The notes beneath the pieces are model-generated. The model did no database searches and was not told the DNA's origin. It saw nothing but the letters and a program-made list of their open reading frames with translations. This document shows positions 35,048 through 44,473 of a stretch of DNA of 64,000 nucleotides, in pieces. The translations under genes were made by a program, and so were the position numbers. Source of the stretch: Streptacidiphilus fuscans (GTDB taxonomy: Bacteria > Actinomycetota > Actinomycetes > Streptomycetales > Streptomycetaceae); NCBI RefSeq assembly GCF_015690355.1, contig NZ_JADPRT010000003.1, positions 248,001-312,000 on the forward strand. Reading direction: 5' to 3'. Numbering within the stretch: position 1 is the first letter of the stretch; the number at the start of each line of letters is the position of its first letter.

Positions 35048-36829
35048 TCACTCCTTGGGCGTGGTGCCGGCCGCGACCGTGTCCGGCTCGTCTGTGGGTT
35101 CGACTTCTTCGGCTTCTTCGGCTGCTTCGGCGGGCTCCGCGGCGTCGGCTGACGGTGCGTCGGCGGGCGCGGTGTCCTGCAGGTCGAGGGCGAGTGCGGC
35201 GAGCTCCTCGGCGATCCGGGCGGACTCGCTGCGGGCCAGGCCCGCCAGCTCGACGACGGTGGTGCCGTCCTCGCCGGTGACCGCGCGGACCCAGATCCGG
35301 CGGCGCTGCACGAACAGCGAGCCGATCAGGCCCAGCACCGCCGCCAGCGCGCTGATCAGCGCCCAGCTGCTGCCGGGGTTGGTGGCCACGGTGAAGTTGG
35401 CCCACTGCTGGACGCCGGTGAAGGTGACCGTGCCGCCACTCGGCAGCTTGAAGCCCTGGCCCGGCTTGAGCGCGAAGGTCAGCGGCTGACCGCTGAGCGT
35501 GTACTGGGTCATGTGCTTGGTGTCGAGCTCGTAGATGCTCTGCGGCACACCGGAGTTGTCGCCCAGGTCACCGTGGTACGCGTTGACGTAGATCTCCGGG
35601 TCGGCCAGGTCGGGGAAGACCGAGTGCGGGCCCATCGTCTTGATCGAGGTCGGGTCGGTGGCCGCGGTCGGCGTGAAGATGCCGGAGAAGCCGAGCTGGG
35701 TGGCGGTGCCGGTGTTGTCGACGTAGCCGTCGTTGACCTTGATGGCGCAGGTGGAGCTCAGGTTGGCGTCCTGCGGCAGGCAGGGCGTCGGGCCGTTGAA
35801 GATCACGTCGCCCTTGGCGTCGGTGACCTGGAAGGCGGGCGCGTAGCCGTGCGCGGTCAGGTAGACGTTGCTGCCGTCCACCTCCAGCGGGTGGTTCTCC
35901 TGGATGGACGCCGTCTTCGTCTTCGTCGGGTCGGAGCCGACCCAGTACGAGACGTTGGCCTGGTACATCGTCGGGTTGCCGATCTGCGGCCCGCTCGACT
36001 GGTACGCGGCCTCGAACTTGTCCAGCTTGAAGCCGAAGGGCGTCAGGTCGTCGCCGGTGTAGAAGGTGCTCGGCATGAAGTCGTCGTACTGCGAGACGTT
36101 GTTGCTGAACGCCTTGCCCTCGATCACGACCACGGTGCCCATGCCGCCGAACAGCTTGCTGAACGCAAAGGCGAGCAGCATGCCGAAGAGCGAGATGTGG
36201 AAGAGCAGGTTGCCGACCTCGCGCAGGTAGCCCTTCTCCGAGGTGATCGCGTCACCGCTGCGGGCCACCCGGAAGCGGCGGCGGCGCAGCAGCGTCTCGG
36301 CCGCGGCCAGGGTCTTCTCGGCGTCCGAGCCCTTGCTGCGCCAGGTCGCGTAGACGGGCAGCCGCACCAGGTGACGCGGCGCGGCGGGCGGCGCGGAGCG
36401 TAGCACGCCGACGAACTGCCAGGTGCGCGGGACGATGCAGCCCGCGAGCGAGACGAAGAGCAGGATGTAGATCGCGGAGAACCAGAACGAGCTGTAGACG
36501 TGGAACAGCCCGAGCTTCTGGTAGATCGGCGCCAGCGTGTGGTGCTTGGTGACGAACGCGGCGACGTTGGTCGGCGACGCGGAGGTCTGCGGCACCAGCG
36601 AGCCGGGGACGGCCGCGAGGGAGAGCAGGAAGAGCAGGATCAGCGCGGTGCGCATCGACGTCAACTGCCGCCAGCCCCAGCGGAGCCAGCCGAGGAAGCC
36701 GATGCCGACCTCGCCGCCCGTGCCAGCGCCGCCCGCGCCGCTTCCGGCGTCGAGCTCGCTGTCGTCGACGGGCGCGGAGCTGAGGCGTTCGGCGGCCCGC
36801 TCGTCGGCGGTGCGCTCTTCGGCCGTCAT
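35048..36829 (-). CDS. resB: Cytochrome c biogenesis protein ResB
   Basis: System II heme-ligation partner of CcsB. The 593-residue product has three N-terminal helices (first at about residues 60-80), a large extracytoplasmic domain, and one C-terminal helix (SWALISALAAVLGLIGSLF) before a cytoplasmic acidic tail rich in Ala and Glu. Family segments RTWQFVGVLRSAPP and NLLFHISLFGMLLAFAFSKLFG are visible. ATG at 36829 overlaps the ccdA stop by one base. Confidence 0.93.
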   Translation of the reverse strand: MTAEERTADERAAERLSSAPVDDSELDAGSGAGGAGTGGEVGIGFLGWLRWGWRQLTSMRTALILLFLLSLAAVPGSLVPQTSASPTNVAAFVTKHHTLAPIYQKLGLFHVYSSFWFSAIYILLFVSLAGCIVPRTWQFVGVLRSAPPAAPRHLVRLPVYATWRSKGSDAEKTLAAAETLLRRRRFRVARSGDAITSEKGYLREVGNLLFHISLFGMLLAFAFSKLFGGMGTVVVIEGKAFSNNVSQYDDFMPSTFYTGDDLTPFGFKLDKFEAAYQSSGPQIGNPTMYQANVSYWVGSDPTKTKTASIQENHPLEVDGSNVYLTAHGYAPAFQVTDAKGDVIFNGPTPCLPQDANLSSTCAIKVNDGYVDNTGTATQLGFSGIFTPTAATDPTSIKTMGPHSVFPDLADPEIYVNAYHGDLGDNSGVPQSIYELDTKHMTQYTLSGQPLTFALKPGQGFKLPSGGTVTFTGVQQWANFTVATNPGSSWALISALAAVLGLIGSLFVQRRRIWVRAVTGEDGTTVVELAGLARSESARIAEELAALALDLQDTAPADAPSADAAEPAEAAEEAEEVEPTDEPDTVAAGTTPKE

Positions 36830-37575
36830 CAGAGTCCTACCTGGTAGTTCGCGGTCCAGTACTGCAGCTGGTTGACCAGATCGGTCCAGAGGCCGGAGAT
36901 CAGCAGCGCGCCGACCAGGACCAACATGCCGCCGCCGACACGCATGACCCACTGGTAGTGGCGCTTGATCCAGCCGAACGCGCCGATGGTCTTGCGGAAG
37001 GCGAGCGCCGCCACGATGAACGGCACCCCGAGGCCGAGACAGTACGCCACAGTCAGCAGCGCGCCCCGCCCTGCGCTGGCCTCGTTCGAGGAGAGCAGGT
37101 TGACCGCGCCGAGCGTGGGACCGACACAGGGCGTCCAGCCGATACCGAAGACGACGCCGAGCAGCGGCGCGCCGATCAGGCCCACCACCGGCTTGCGGTG
37201 GCTGCGCAGTTCGCGCTGCGTGAAGCCGGGCAGCAGGCCCATGAAGGCGAGGCCCAGCAGGATGATCAGACCGCCGGAGATCTCGCTGATCAGCTTCTCG
37301 TGGGCCTGGAGGGTCACCCCGAAGTAGCCGAAGAGGGCACCGAAGGAGACGAAGACGGCGGAGAAGCCGAGCACGAAGAGCAGTGCGCCGAGCGCCATCC
37401 GGCCGCGGCGGCGGCCGTCGGCGTCGGCGAGGTCGGCGGCGGAGAAGCCGGTGACGTAGGAGAGGTAGCCGGGGACCAGCGGGAGGACGCACGGCGAGAA
37501 GAACGACACCAGCCCGGCCAGCATCGCGACCGGGATGGCCAGCAGCAGCGCGCCGTGGAGAACTTCCCCGCTCAT
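36829..37575 (-). CDS. ccdA: Thiol-disulfide carrier CcdA
   Basis: Six-helix membrane protein that carries reducing power from cytoplasmic thioredoxin to extracytoplasmic TlpA/ResA. The two redox cysteines lie in the expected places: FSPCVLPLVPGY near residue 29 and GWTPCVGPTLGA near residue 150. 248 residues, standard length. It sits between the TlpA-like gene (55-bp gap) and resB (1-bp overlap). Confidence 0.95.
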   Translation of the reverse strand: MSGEVLHGALLLAIPVAMLAGLVSFFSPCVLPLVPGYLSYVTGFSAADLADADGRRRGRMALGALLFVLGFSAVFVSFGALFGYFGVTLQAHEKLISEISGGLIILLGLAFMGLLPGFTQRELRSHRKPVVGLIGAPLLGVVFGIGWTPCVGPTLGAVNLLSSNEASAGRGALLTVAYCLGLGVPFIVAALAFRKTIGAFGWIKRHYQWVMRVGGGMLVLVGALLISGLWTDLVNQLQYWTANYQVGL

Positions 37576-37630
37576 GCCTGTTCCCCCGCGCTCCGCTTCG
37601 GCTCCGCTGCGCTGCGCCTCAGCTCGCCGC

Positions 37631-38257
37631 TCACGACTTCTCCGCGATCACCGGCGCGACGAGCTTGCTGAGCTGGTCACTGGTGAGCGGCTGCAGGGCG
37701 CGCACCGCGATCCGGCCGTCGCGGTCCAGGATCAGGGTGGACGGGATCGCCTGCGGGTTGAGGCTGCCGGCCGGGAACTGCAGCAGCAGCGAGCCGTCCT
37801 CGTCGTAGAAGCTGGGGTAGGTCAGGCCGTGCGACTTGACGAATTGCTGGGCCTGGTCGATCTGGGTGTCGCGGGTGTTGATCCCGACGAACTGGACGCC
37901 CTTGGACTGGTCGGCCTGGAAGACACTCTCGAAGTCGTCCGCCTCGGCGCGGCACGGGCCGCACCAGGAGCCCCAGACGTTGAGCACGACGACCTTGCCG
38001 CGGTAGGAGGCCAGGTCGAGGGGCTTGCCGTTGAGGTCGCTGCCCTTGAGGTTGATCGCGGCGCCACGCTGCGCGGCGGGGACGGAGACGGACTCGCCGG
38101 TCCCGGCCACATAGCCGCTGTCGCTGCTTCCGCCGGTCTCCGCAGGGTTGGTGGAGCTGCAGGAGGTGAGTGCCAGCACGCCCGTCAGCGCGGCGGCAGC
38201 GGCGGCGGCGACGCGGTACGCGGGGCGTGCGGAACGGCGAGCGGGGCGGCGACTCAT
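37631..38257 (-). CDS. TlpA/ResA-like thioredoxin lipoprotein
   Basis: Extracytoplasmic thiol reductase that keeps the apocytochrome c CXXCH cysteines reduced for heme attachment. It has an Arg/Ala-rich signal sequence ending in a lipobox (LTSC, Cys about residue 33), then a thioredoxin fold with the active site WGSWCGPC near residue 95 and a cis-Pro in AIPSTLILD. 208 residues. First gene of the tlpA-ccdA-resB-ccsB operon. Confidence 0.92.
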   Translation of the reverse strand: MSRRPARRSARPAYRVAAAAAAALTGVLALTSCSSTNPAETGGSSDSGYVAGTGESVSVPAAQRGAAINLKGSDLNGKPLDLASYRGKVVVLNVWGSWCGPCRAEADDFESVFQADQSKGVQFVGINTRDTQIDQAQQFVKSHGLTYPSFYDEDGSLLLQFPAGSLNPQAIPSTLILDRDGRIAVRALQPLTSDQLSKLVAPVIAEKS

Positions 38258-38299
38258 GTGAAGAGTTTCGCATGGGCGTTTAAGTCGATTTCACCGCCC

Positions 38300-38339
38300 C
38301 CACGACAACGTCGTGGCAAGCCCTTGACCTGCCACGACG
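38300..38339. promoter_or_regulatory. Two alternative stems upstream of the cytochrome c operon
   Basis: The word CCACGAC/GTCGTGG occurs three times with alternating orientation. It can form either CCACGAC-AAC-GTCGTGG (38300-38316) or a 10-bp stem CGTCGTGGCA...TGCCACGACG (38309-38339), which exclude each other. It lies 43-82 bp upstream of tlpA and about 80 bp after the phosphatase stop; it could be a terminator of the phosphatase gene or a regulatory site. Confidence 0.4.
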
Positions 38340-38418
38340 CTTCGTGTAACGGATATTTAGTCGATCTTTATCCGCACGTTCGCGGGTAGTGCTGCCTCAC
38401 GCGTGCGTCACGCGCGCG

Positions 38419-39093
38419 TCACGCGCCGAAGGACTTGTTGGTCAGCGGGCCCTTCTTGCCGGTCAGATGGGCCGGGAGCAGGTCCCTGGCGGGCTCGCTG
38501 TAGCCGATGGAGACGATCTTGTCGCCCTCGTAGGTGAAGCTGGTCAAGCTGGCCAGCGAGCACTGCCGACGGCGCGGGTCGTGCCAGAGGCGGCGGTGCT
38601 CGGCGAAGCAGCGGGTCACCCAGATCGGCAACTGGTGGCTGACGCAGACCGCCTCGTGCCCGCGGGCGGCGTCACGGGCGGCGTTGAGCGCGCCCATCAT
38701 CCGCACCACCTGCTCGATGTACGGCTCGCCCCAGGACGGCTTGAACGGGTTGGTCAGGTACTTCCAGTGGCTCGGGTTGCTGAGCGCGCCGTCGCCGACC
38801 CCGAAGGTCTTGCCCTCGAAGATGTTGGCGGCCTCGATCAGCCGCTCGTCCTTCTCGACGGCCAGCCCGTGCGCGGAGGCGATCGGCGCGGCGGTCTCCT
38901 GGGCGCGGTCCAGCGGGGACGCGACGACGTGGGTGATGTCACGTCCGGCGAGGTGGTCGGCGACCCGGTCGGCCATCTTCCGGCCCAGCTCGGAGAGGTG
39001 GTAGTCGGGCAGGCGCCCGTAGAGGATGCCCTCCGGGTTGTGCACCTCGCCGTGGCGCATCAGATGGACGACGGTGATGTCGTTCTTGCTCAC
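38419..39093 (-). CDS. Histidine phosphatase family protein (phosphoglycerate-mutase-like)
   Basis: A 224-residue cytoplasmic protein of the histidine phosphatase superfamily. The phospho-acceptor motif is LMRHGEVHNPEGILYGR near residue 11, with a second catalytic His in AVCVSHQLPIW and SPLDRAQETA between them. Substrate unknown. It lies 29 bp after hemL, in the streptomycete order hemL-phosphatase-tlpA-ccdA-resB-ccsB. Confidence 0.9.
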   Translation of the reverse strand: MSKNDITVVHLMRHGEVHNPEGILYGRLPDYHLSELGRKMADRVADHLAGRDITHVVASPLDRAQETAAPIASAHGLAVEKDERLIEAANIFEGKTFGVGDGALSNPSHWKYLTNPFKPSWGEPYIEQVVRMMGALNAARDAARGHEAVCVSHQLPIWVTRCFAEHRRLWHDPRRRQCSLASLTSFTYEGDKIVSIGYSEPARDLLPAHLTGKKGPLTNKSFGA

Positions 39094-39122
39094 GTCAGTT
39101 GCTCCTCTGCTACTCGGGCGGA

Positions 39123-40487
39123 CTACGCGGTGGCTTCCGCGGCCGCGCGGGCGGCGGACGGGAGCGCGGCGGCGATCCGCTCGAGCGCGCGCTCGTCGTG
39201 CGCGGACGAGACGAACCAGGACTCGAAGGCGGAGGGCGGCAGGTAGACGCCCTGGGCCAGCATGGCGTGGAAGAACGCCGTGAAGCGGAAGGACTCCTGC
39301 GCCCGCGCCTCGTCGTAGTTGGTGACCGGCTGGTCGGTGAAGAAGACCGAGAACATGTTCCCGGCGGTCTGCAGCCGGTGCGCCACGCCCTCCTTGGCGA
39401 GCGAGTCGCTGACCAGCGAGGCGACCTCGGCGGCGACCTGGTCCACGGTCGCGTAGACCGCGTCGGTGCAGGCGCGCAGCTGGGCCAGGCCGGCGGCGGT
39501 GGCGACCGGGTTACCGGAGAGCGTGCCCGCCTGGTAGACCGGGCCGGCCGGGGCGAGGTGGGCCATCACGTCGGCGCGACCGCCGAAGGCCGCGGCAGGG
39601 AAGCCGCCGCCCATGACCTTGCCGAAGGTCATCAGGTCCGGCTTGACGTCGGCCGACCACCCTTCGTTCGCGGATTCGAAGCCGTACCAACCGGCCTTCG
39701 AGACGCGGAAACCGGTCATCACCTCGTCGGAGACGAACAGTGCGCCGTTGCTGCGGCAGAGCTCGAGCAGGCCCTTGTTGAAGCCGGGCTTCGGCGGGAC
39801 CACGCCCATGTTGCCGGGCGAGGCCTCGGTGATCACGCAGGCGATCTCGCCGGGGTGCGCGGCGAAGGCGGCGCGGACCGCGTCCAGGTCGTTGTAGGGC
39901 AGCACGATGGTGTCCCCGGCCTGCGCGCCGGTCACGCCGGGCGTGTCGGGCAGCGCGAAGGTGGCGACGCCGGAACCGGCGGCGGCCAGCAACGCGTCGA
40001 CGTGACCGTGGTAACACCCGGCGAACTTCACGACCTTGGCCCGACCGGTGAATCCGCGCGCCAGCCGGATCGCGGACATGGTCGCCTCGGTGCCGGAGGA
40101 GACCAGGCGGACCTGCTCGACCGGCGCGATCCGATCGACGATCTCCTCGGCCAGCTCGACCTCGCCCTGACCGGGCGTACCGAAGGACGTGCCGCGCGCG
40201 ACAGCGTCCTGAACTGCGGCGATGACCTCGGGGTGGGCATGGCCCAGGATCATCGGACCCCAGCTGCAGACCAGGTCGACGTACTCGCGGCCGTCCGCGT
40301 CGGTGAGGTAGGGACCGGTGCCGGACACCATGAAGCGCGGGGTCCCGCCGACGGCGCGGAAGGCGCGCACCGGGGAGTTCACCCCGCCCGGCGTGACGAC
40401 GGAGGCGCGTTCGAACAACGCCTGGGAGGCGGGGGCCTCGTACGGGTACGGAGTGCCGAAGGACTGGGTGCTCACGGGATCGCTCAC
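39123..40487 (-). CDS. hemL: Glutamate-1-semialdehyde 2,1-aminomutase
   Basis: PLP enzyme making 5-aminolevulinate from glutamate-1-semialdehyde in the C5 heme pathway. The PLP lysine lies in [14 protein letters not shown]; the PLP-phosphate region is [16 protein letters not shown], and [12 protein letters not shown] provides the ring-contact Asp. GTG start at 40487, 454 residues, slightly longer than average owing to the N-terminus. The position before the cytochrome c maturation genes ties heme supply to heme attachment. Confidence 0.96.
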   Translation of the reverse strand: MSDPVSTQSFGTPYPYEAPASQALFERASVVTPGGVNSPVRAFRAVGGTPRFMVSGTGPYLTDADGREYVDLVCSWGPMILGHAHPEVIAAVQDAVARGTSFGTPGQGEVELAEEIVDRIAPVEQVRLVSSGTEATMSAIRLARGFTGRAKVVKFAGCYHGHVDALLAAAGSGVATFALPDTPGVTGAQAGDTIVLPYNDLDAVRAAFAAHPGEIACVITEASPGNMGVVPPKPGFNKGLLELCRSNGALFVSDEVMTGFRVSKAGWYGFESANEGWSADVKPDLMTFGKVMGGGFPAAAFGGRADVMAHLAPAGPVYQAGTLSGNPVATAAGLAQLRACTDAVYATVDQVAAEVASLVSDSLAKEGVAHRLQTAGNMFSVFFTDQPVTNYDEARAQESFRFTAFFHAMLAQGVYLPPSAFESWFVSSAHDERALERIAAALPSAARAAAEATA

Positions 40488-40667
40488 AGGGACATGCTCT
40501 CAAATCGGTGTCGTTTCAAAATCGCAGCCCGCGATGCGGCATGTCCGCGCCGATCATCTGGGACGATGATCGGGCGATCCGGTACGCCCCCGGCAGGTCC
40601 GGCACAACTGGGCCCGACGGGGGTGGCCTGTTGGCAAATCAACGACGGACGGTAAGGATGGTCCGGG

Positions 40668-41342
40668 GTGTCCGAGCAGCGCGACAATTCCGGCCACGAC
40701 ACGGGCGGCATGCGTGATCCGTATGCCACGGGTGCCGCGGCGGGTTCAGGTCGGGGCCATTCGGGTAGAGGGCACGAGTCCCACGAGGTCCGAGAGTTCG
40801 CAGAAGCGTCACGTCGTCGTGACGGAGGTGGAGGTGCTGGCCGCGTGGGGGTGACCTACAAGTACTTCGGCGCGCCGGACCGTGCCACAGCCGCGCGCGT
40901 TCCCACCGCCCTCGGTCGCGACGGTCTGGGCTTGGACGCAGGCGAACTCGGCACACTCGGCCGCCTCGGCGAACTCTTCGGTCACGACGGGTCCGAGGAG
41001 TCGATCAGCGGCAGCCTCTCCACCAAGATCAAGCCGGAGACCATGAGCGCGATGGTCCTCACCGGCATTCTCGGCATCCCGCTGACCGAAGTCCCCCCAC
41101 TCGAACTCGTCGTCCTGCATCCCGACTACGCCGTGGTCCAACTCCCGCAGACGGTCGTCGAACCGCTGCTGAAGGCGGACGAGGCGGAACTGGGCACGGC
41201 GGCGTTCATCTGGTCCACCGTCCCGGACCGCCGCGGGCCACGCGACGCGTTCGTGATCTACAAGATGCTGCACGAGTGGCAGGACTTCGCGAACCGGCTC
41301 CACGACGCGGGGCACCAGCTGTACTGCCTGATGTGGCCGTGA
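40668..41342 (+). CDS. Conserved hypothetical protein
   Basis: A 224-residue soluble protein. The first ~65 residues are Gly/Arg/His/Ser-rich and probably disordered. From residue 60 (VGVTYKYFGAPDRATAARVP) a compact mixed alpha/beta region follows, ending in FVIYKMLHEWQDFANRLHDAGHQLYCLMWP. I do not recognise the family. GTG start. Divergent from hemL across 180 bp. Confidence 0.7.
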   Translation: MSEQRDNSGHDTGGMRDPYATGAAAGSGRGHSGRGHESHEVREFAEASRRRDGGGGAGRVGVTYKYFGAPDRATAARVPTALGRDGLGLDAGELGTLGRLGELFGHDGSEESISGSLSTKIKPETMSAMVLTGILGIPLTEVPPLELVVLHPDYAVVQLPQTVVEPLLKADEAELGTAAFIWSTVPDRRGPRDAFVIYKMLHEWQDFANRLHDAGHQLYCLMWP

Positions 41343-41439
41343 GCTGGGGGCTTTGACTGAGCGTCGGAGCGGACGCCCGTGCGGAGGTGCAGCACGGGCG
41401 GGCATTGCGGGAGGCACGGACGATCACTAGGGTTCGCGC

Positions 41440-42267
41440 GTGACCGCAGAGCACAGAGGTGGCGACGAACACTGGGACAGGTTCGTCAAGGACTTCGAGG
41501 CATCCCGATCGATACCCGCGACGGCATCCCGGACGCAGACCCAGACCCGGGCCGACGCTGCGCAGGCATCAACGAAGCCGAAGCGGCGTCGGGGCCGGAG
41601 GCTCGTCGCGACGGCAGTCGTACTGGCGGGTCTCGCGGGCGCCGGCTACTGGTTCGGCCCCTGGCGGCACGCTGACGCTCACCCGGCCGCCCGACCGACA
41701 GGCAACGCATCGACCGCGTCGGCCCCCGCCGTCGCGGCGATCAAGGCGACCAACCCTGCCGGATCCGCGACGGCGCTGACGGCGATCACGCCCGACCAGG
41801 CCTTCCCGGCCGCAGTGGGCAACTACCTCAAGGTGCGCCAGTTCTCCCTGCCGCTCTGCACGCAGCAACCCGCGGTCCAGGCCACCCTCGCGGGTCTGGT
41901 GACCCAGAGCCACGGCTGCCTCGGCATCTCCTTCGCCCTGTACTCGGACCCGGCCAAGGACGAGTACACGGTGGCCGTGCTGACAATGAAGGACCCGGCC
42001 GACGCCGTCACGGTCCTGACCACACTGTCGGCCGACCCCACCTCGTTCCAGATCGGCCGCGTCATCCCGCCCTCGTCCTCGGGGCTCACCCACCTGCCCG
42101 AAGACAGCGGCGCAGTACAGCAGTTCGCCAGCGGCGGGCATCTGGTGATCATCGGCCTGGCCCTGTGGTCGGACGGGCATGCCGGTGACTACCAGAAGCT
42201 GGAGGATCAGTTGACTCCGCTCTTCAGCGCGGTGACCAAGCAGGCCGAGAGTCACGACACGCACTGA
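41440..42267 (+). CDS. Membrane-anchored protein of unknown function
   Basis: A 275-residue protein: a cytoplasmic Thr/Ala/Arg-rich head, one transmembrane helix near residues 55-70 (LVATAVVLAGLAGAGYWFG), then an extracytoplasmic domain of about 180 residues with two Cys residues that could form a disulfide. The layout resembles streptomycete secreted-domain proteins with no assigned function. GTG start at 41440. Confidence 0.7.
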   Translation: MTAEHRGGDEHWDRFVKDFEASRSIPATASRTQTQTRADAAQASTKPKRRRGRRLVATAVVLAGLAGAGYWFGPWRHADAHPAARPTGNASTASAPAVAAIKATNPAGSATALTAITPDQAFPAAVGNYLKVRQFSLPLCTQQPAVQATLAGLVTQSHGCLGISFALYSDPAKDEYTVAVLTMKDPADAVTVLTTLSADPTSFQIGRVIPPSSSGLTHLPEDSGAVQQFASGGHLVIIGLALWSDGHAGDYQKLEDQLTPLFSAVTKQAESHDTH

Positions 42268-42277
42268 ACTGAGCGGT

Positions 42278-42299
42278 GACCACCCCTGCCGCGGTGGTC
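42278..42299 (+). terminator. Weak hairpin between two unknown membrane-protein genes
   Basis: GACCACC and GGTGGTC pair around an 8-nt loop, 11 bp after the stop at 42267. There is no T tract, so termination is uncertain. Confidence 0.35.
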
Positions 42300-42355
42300 G
42301 GCGAGGGTCGTAGGCTGCACCCCGCGTCGAGAGCAGATCAGCAGGGAAAGCAGCC

Positions 42356-43183
42356 ATGAGCAGGACGAGGACCGGGTCCTCCGGCCGCCGAAGCGGTGCC
42401 CACGAGCGCAGGGCCGAGAGGTACCGGCTGCAAGGGCTGGTCCGTCGGCGTGCGCGGATACGCACGCGTGGGCGGTGGTGCCTGGCCTTTGCTGTCCTGA
42501 CCGGGTTCGTCTCGCTGTGCATGCCGTTCGGGGTGCACTCGGCCTACGTCGAGGAGACGGCGTTCGACCGGGCGGTGCCGTGCGCGCCGGACGCCCCGGC
42601 GAGTTTCACGGACTGCCTGTCCCGGAGCACCGACGTGATCGTGTCCAAGCGCGAGACCACCGGCAAGGGCGCCCGCGAATACGTCAGCGTCGACGTGGGC
42701 ACCCCTTCGCCTGCGGAGATCAGCTTCGGCTCCCGTGCCTTCTACTCCCGGCTGACGGTGGGCGAGTCGATCGGAGTCACTGTCTGGCGACAACGGTTCG
42801 TCCGGCTCGACGACGCCTTCGGCAGCACCGACACGGACGGCGACCCCTCGGGCGATATGCAACTGACCCTGGCCCTCGGCATTGCGGCACTCGGCGCCGC
42901 CGCCTGGCTCGGCTACCTCTCGTTCTGGTACCTGCGCCGCACCGAGCGCTGCGCCGCGATCCCGGCCCCGCCCGCGCTGGTGCTTGCGGCCCGCGCGTTG
43001 TACGCCGGAGCGCTTCCCCTCTTCGTGGGCTTCGTCGTCCTCGTCTCCACGCGCGGGGGCCTCTCCCCGGCGGCCTCACTCGTCGTGGTGCCGCTCTCCT
43101 ACTCGGCCGTGCTGCTGCTGGCGGCCTCGACCCTGGTCTTCCGCTGGATGCGCCGCCCAGGTGAGGTCCACTTCAAGCGCTGA
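42356..43183 (+). CDS. Polytopic membrane protein of unknown function
   Basis: A 275-residue protein with an Arg-rich head, a first helix at about residues 42-60, an extracytoplasmic loop of about 100 residues with two Cys, and three C-terminal helices. GGAAAG precedes the ATG. The layout recalls small streptomycete integral membrane proteins; no family recognised. Its 3' end meets the convergent VOC gene with a 15-bp gap. Confidence 0.7.
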   Translation: MSRTRTGSSGRRSGAHERRAERYRLQGLVRRRARIRTRGRWCLAFAVLTGFVSLCMPFGVHSAYVEETAFDRAVPCAPDAPASFTDCLSRSTDVIVSKRETTGKGAREYVSVDVGTPSPAEISFGSRAFYSRLTVGESIGVTVWRQRFVRLDDAFGSTDTDGDPSGDMQLTLALGIAALGAAAWLGYLSFWYLRRTERCAAIPAPPALVLAARALYAGALPLFVGFVVLVSTRGGLSPAASLVVVPLSYSAVLLLAASTLVFRWMRRPGEVHFKR

Positions 43184-43198
43184 GCCCAACTGACAGGG

Positions 43199-43852
43199 TT
43201 ACGACGCGGTGGGCGGGGTGGCGGCCTCCCAGGTGAAGCCGTCGGGGTCGGTGAGGGAGTCGGCGAGGCCGACGAGGACGATGCGGTGGGAGCCGGTGCC
43301 GTCGGCGGGGACGCCGACCTCCTTGGCCAGGGCGCGGCGCTTGTAGAGCGCGAGCTTGACCGAGCCGGCCGGGGAGGAGAACTCGGCGTACTTGCCGCCG
43401 AAGCTCTTGCCCACGGTCAGGCCGTGGTCGACGTAGAACTGCTTGGTGGCCTTGACGTCCTCGACGCCGATCAGCAGGACCACGTCGTCGATCTCGCGGG
43501 TGGCCGGGCCGGTGTTCTTCTTCGCCGAGGTGGCGACCTTCCAGATGGTGCCGTCCGGTGCCTGCACGACGCCGCCGTAGCCCCACAGCGACTTGGTGCC
43601 GGGCTTCAGCACCGTCGCGCCGGCGTCCACGGCGGAGGCCAGGAAAGCGTCGACGGTGGCGGGCTGGGAGACGGTGAGCGCCAGGCTGAAGCCACGGAAC
43701 CCGGTGGACGGGGCCTCGGACGCCCGAGCGTCGACGTACGCGTCCACGCCGAGGGCGGTGAGGAAACGGTTGGTGGCCTCGGGGTCGGCCACCTCGAGGG
43801 TGACGGAGGCGAGGGATGCGGTGGGTGCGGTGGTTGTCGTCATGACATTCAC
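43199..43852 (-). CDS. VOC-family (glyoxalase-like) protein
   Basis: A 217-residue protein with two vicinal-oxygen-chelate beta-alpha-beta-beta-beta modules (residues about 14-105 and 112-215), as in glyoxalase/bleomycin-resistance/dioxygenase relatives. GTG at 43852 overlaps the araC stop (GTGA); ATG at 43843 is an alternative. A 25-bp element shared with the second VOC gene lies 24 bp upstream, inside the araC coding end. Metal ligands cannot be assigned safely. Confidence 0.85.
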   Translation of the reverse strand: MNVMTTTTAPTASLASVTLEVADPEATNRFLTALGVDAYVDARASEAPSTGFRGFSLALTVSQPATVDAFLASAVDAGATVLKPGTKSLWGYGGVVQAPDGTIWKVATSAKKNTGPATREIDDVVLLIGVEDVKATKQFYVDHGLTVGKSFGGKYAEFSSPAGSVKLALYKRRALAKEVGVPADGTGSHRIVLVGLADSLTDPDGFTWEAATPPTAS

Positions 43853-44388
43853 GCTACGGGCGGCCGGGCTGCCGGGGCTTCTCGATTCCTGACCGGTCTC
43901 GTCACCTGCTTCGCGACGCAGGCGGGCATCCCCTCGACGTTGATCGCAGCGCCCATCTCACCGCTCTGAACTGGAGTTTTGTCGAGTTCAGCCGCCGACG
44001 CCGCTGCCTCCGAGGCCTCCGCCGCGCGGCGGCGGAAGACGCCGGGCGACATGCCGACCAGCTCGGTGAAGCGGGTGGTGAAGGTGCCGAGCGACGCGCA
44101 GCCGACCTCGAAGCAGACCTCGGTGACGCTGAGGTCGCCGCGCCGCAGCAGCGCCGTCGCGCGCTCGATCCGACGCGTCATCAAATACGCGTAGGGCGAC
44201 TCGCCGTACGCCGCCCGGAACTGCCGGCTGAGGTGGCCGGCGGACATGTGCACCCCCTGCGCGAGCGCCTCCACGTTCAGCGGCTGCGCGTACTCCCTGT
44301 CGATCCGGTCACGGACGCGCCGTAGCAGCGCGAGATCAGCCAGGCGCTGCGCCTCGACACGTGCACGTCTCCACTCGTCCGGACACAT
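43849..44388 (-). CDS. AraC-family transcriptional regulator
   Basis: A 179-residue regulator made almost only of the DNA-binding domain: two helix-turn-helix units at about residues 25-125 (LNVEALAQGVHMSAGHLSRQF, then SVTEVCFEVGCASLGTFTTRF, each shown in part). There is no N-terminal ligand domain. It lies between two VOC genes on the same strand, and both have a shared upstream element that is the natural candidate for its binding site. Confidence 0.92.
   Translation of the reverse strand: MCPDEWRRARVEAQRLADLALLRRVRDRIDREYAQPLNVEALAQGVHMSAGHLSRQFRAAYGESPYAYLMTRRIERATALLRRGDLSVTEVCFEVGCASLGTFTTRFTELVGMSPGVFRRRAAEASEAAASAAELDKTPVQSGEMGAAINVEGMPACVAKQVTRPVRNREAPAARPPVA
43877..43901 (-). promoter_or_regulatory. 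Shared 25-bp element upstream of VOC gene 1
   Basis: 22 of 25 bp are identical to 44916-44940, in the same orientation and at a similar distance (24 versus 31 bp) from a VOC start codon. On the minus strand the core reads GGTCAGGAATCGAGAAGC. Here it lies inside the araC coding end, so its conservation is not explained by coding alone. Confidence 0.6.
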
Positions 44389-44473
44389 CGCTGCACTCCC
44401 CTTTCGCTCCGACCCGATTCAGCTCCGCCACGATTCAGCCCTGCCCCGACCAACCCTGTGGATGCGCGCAGGC

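Noticed and set aside
33885..38257. System I (ccmA-H) cytochrome c maturation
   Set aside because: The genes are ResB, CcsB, CcdA and a TlpA/ResA-type thioredoxin, which is System II; no Ccm proteins are present.
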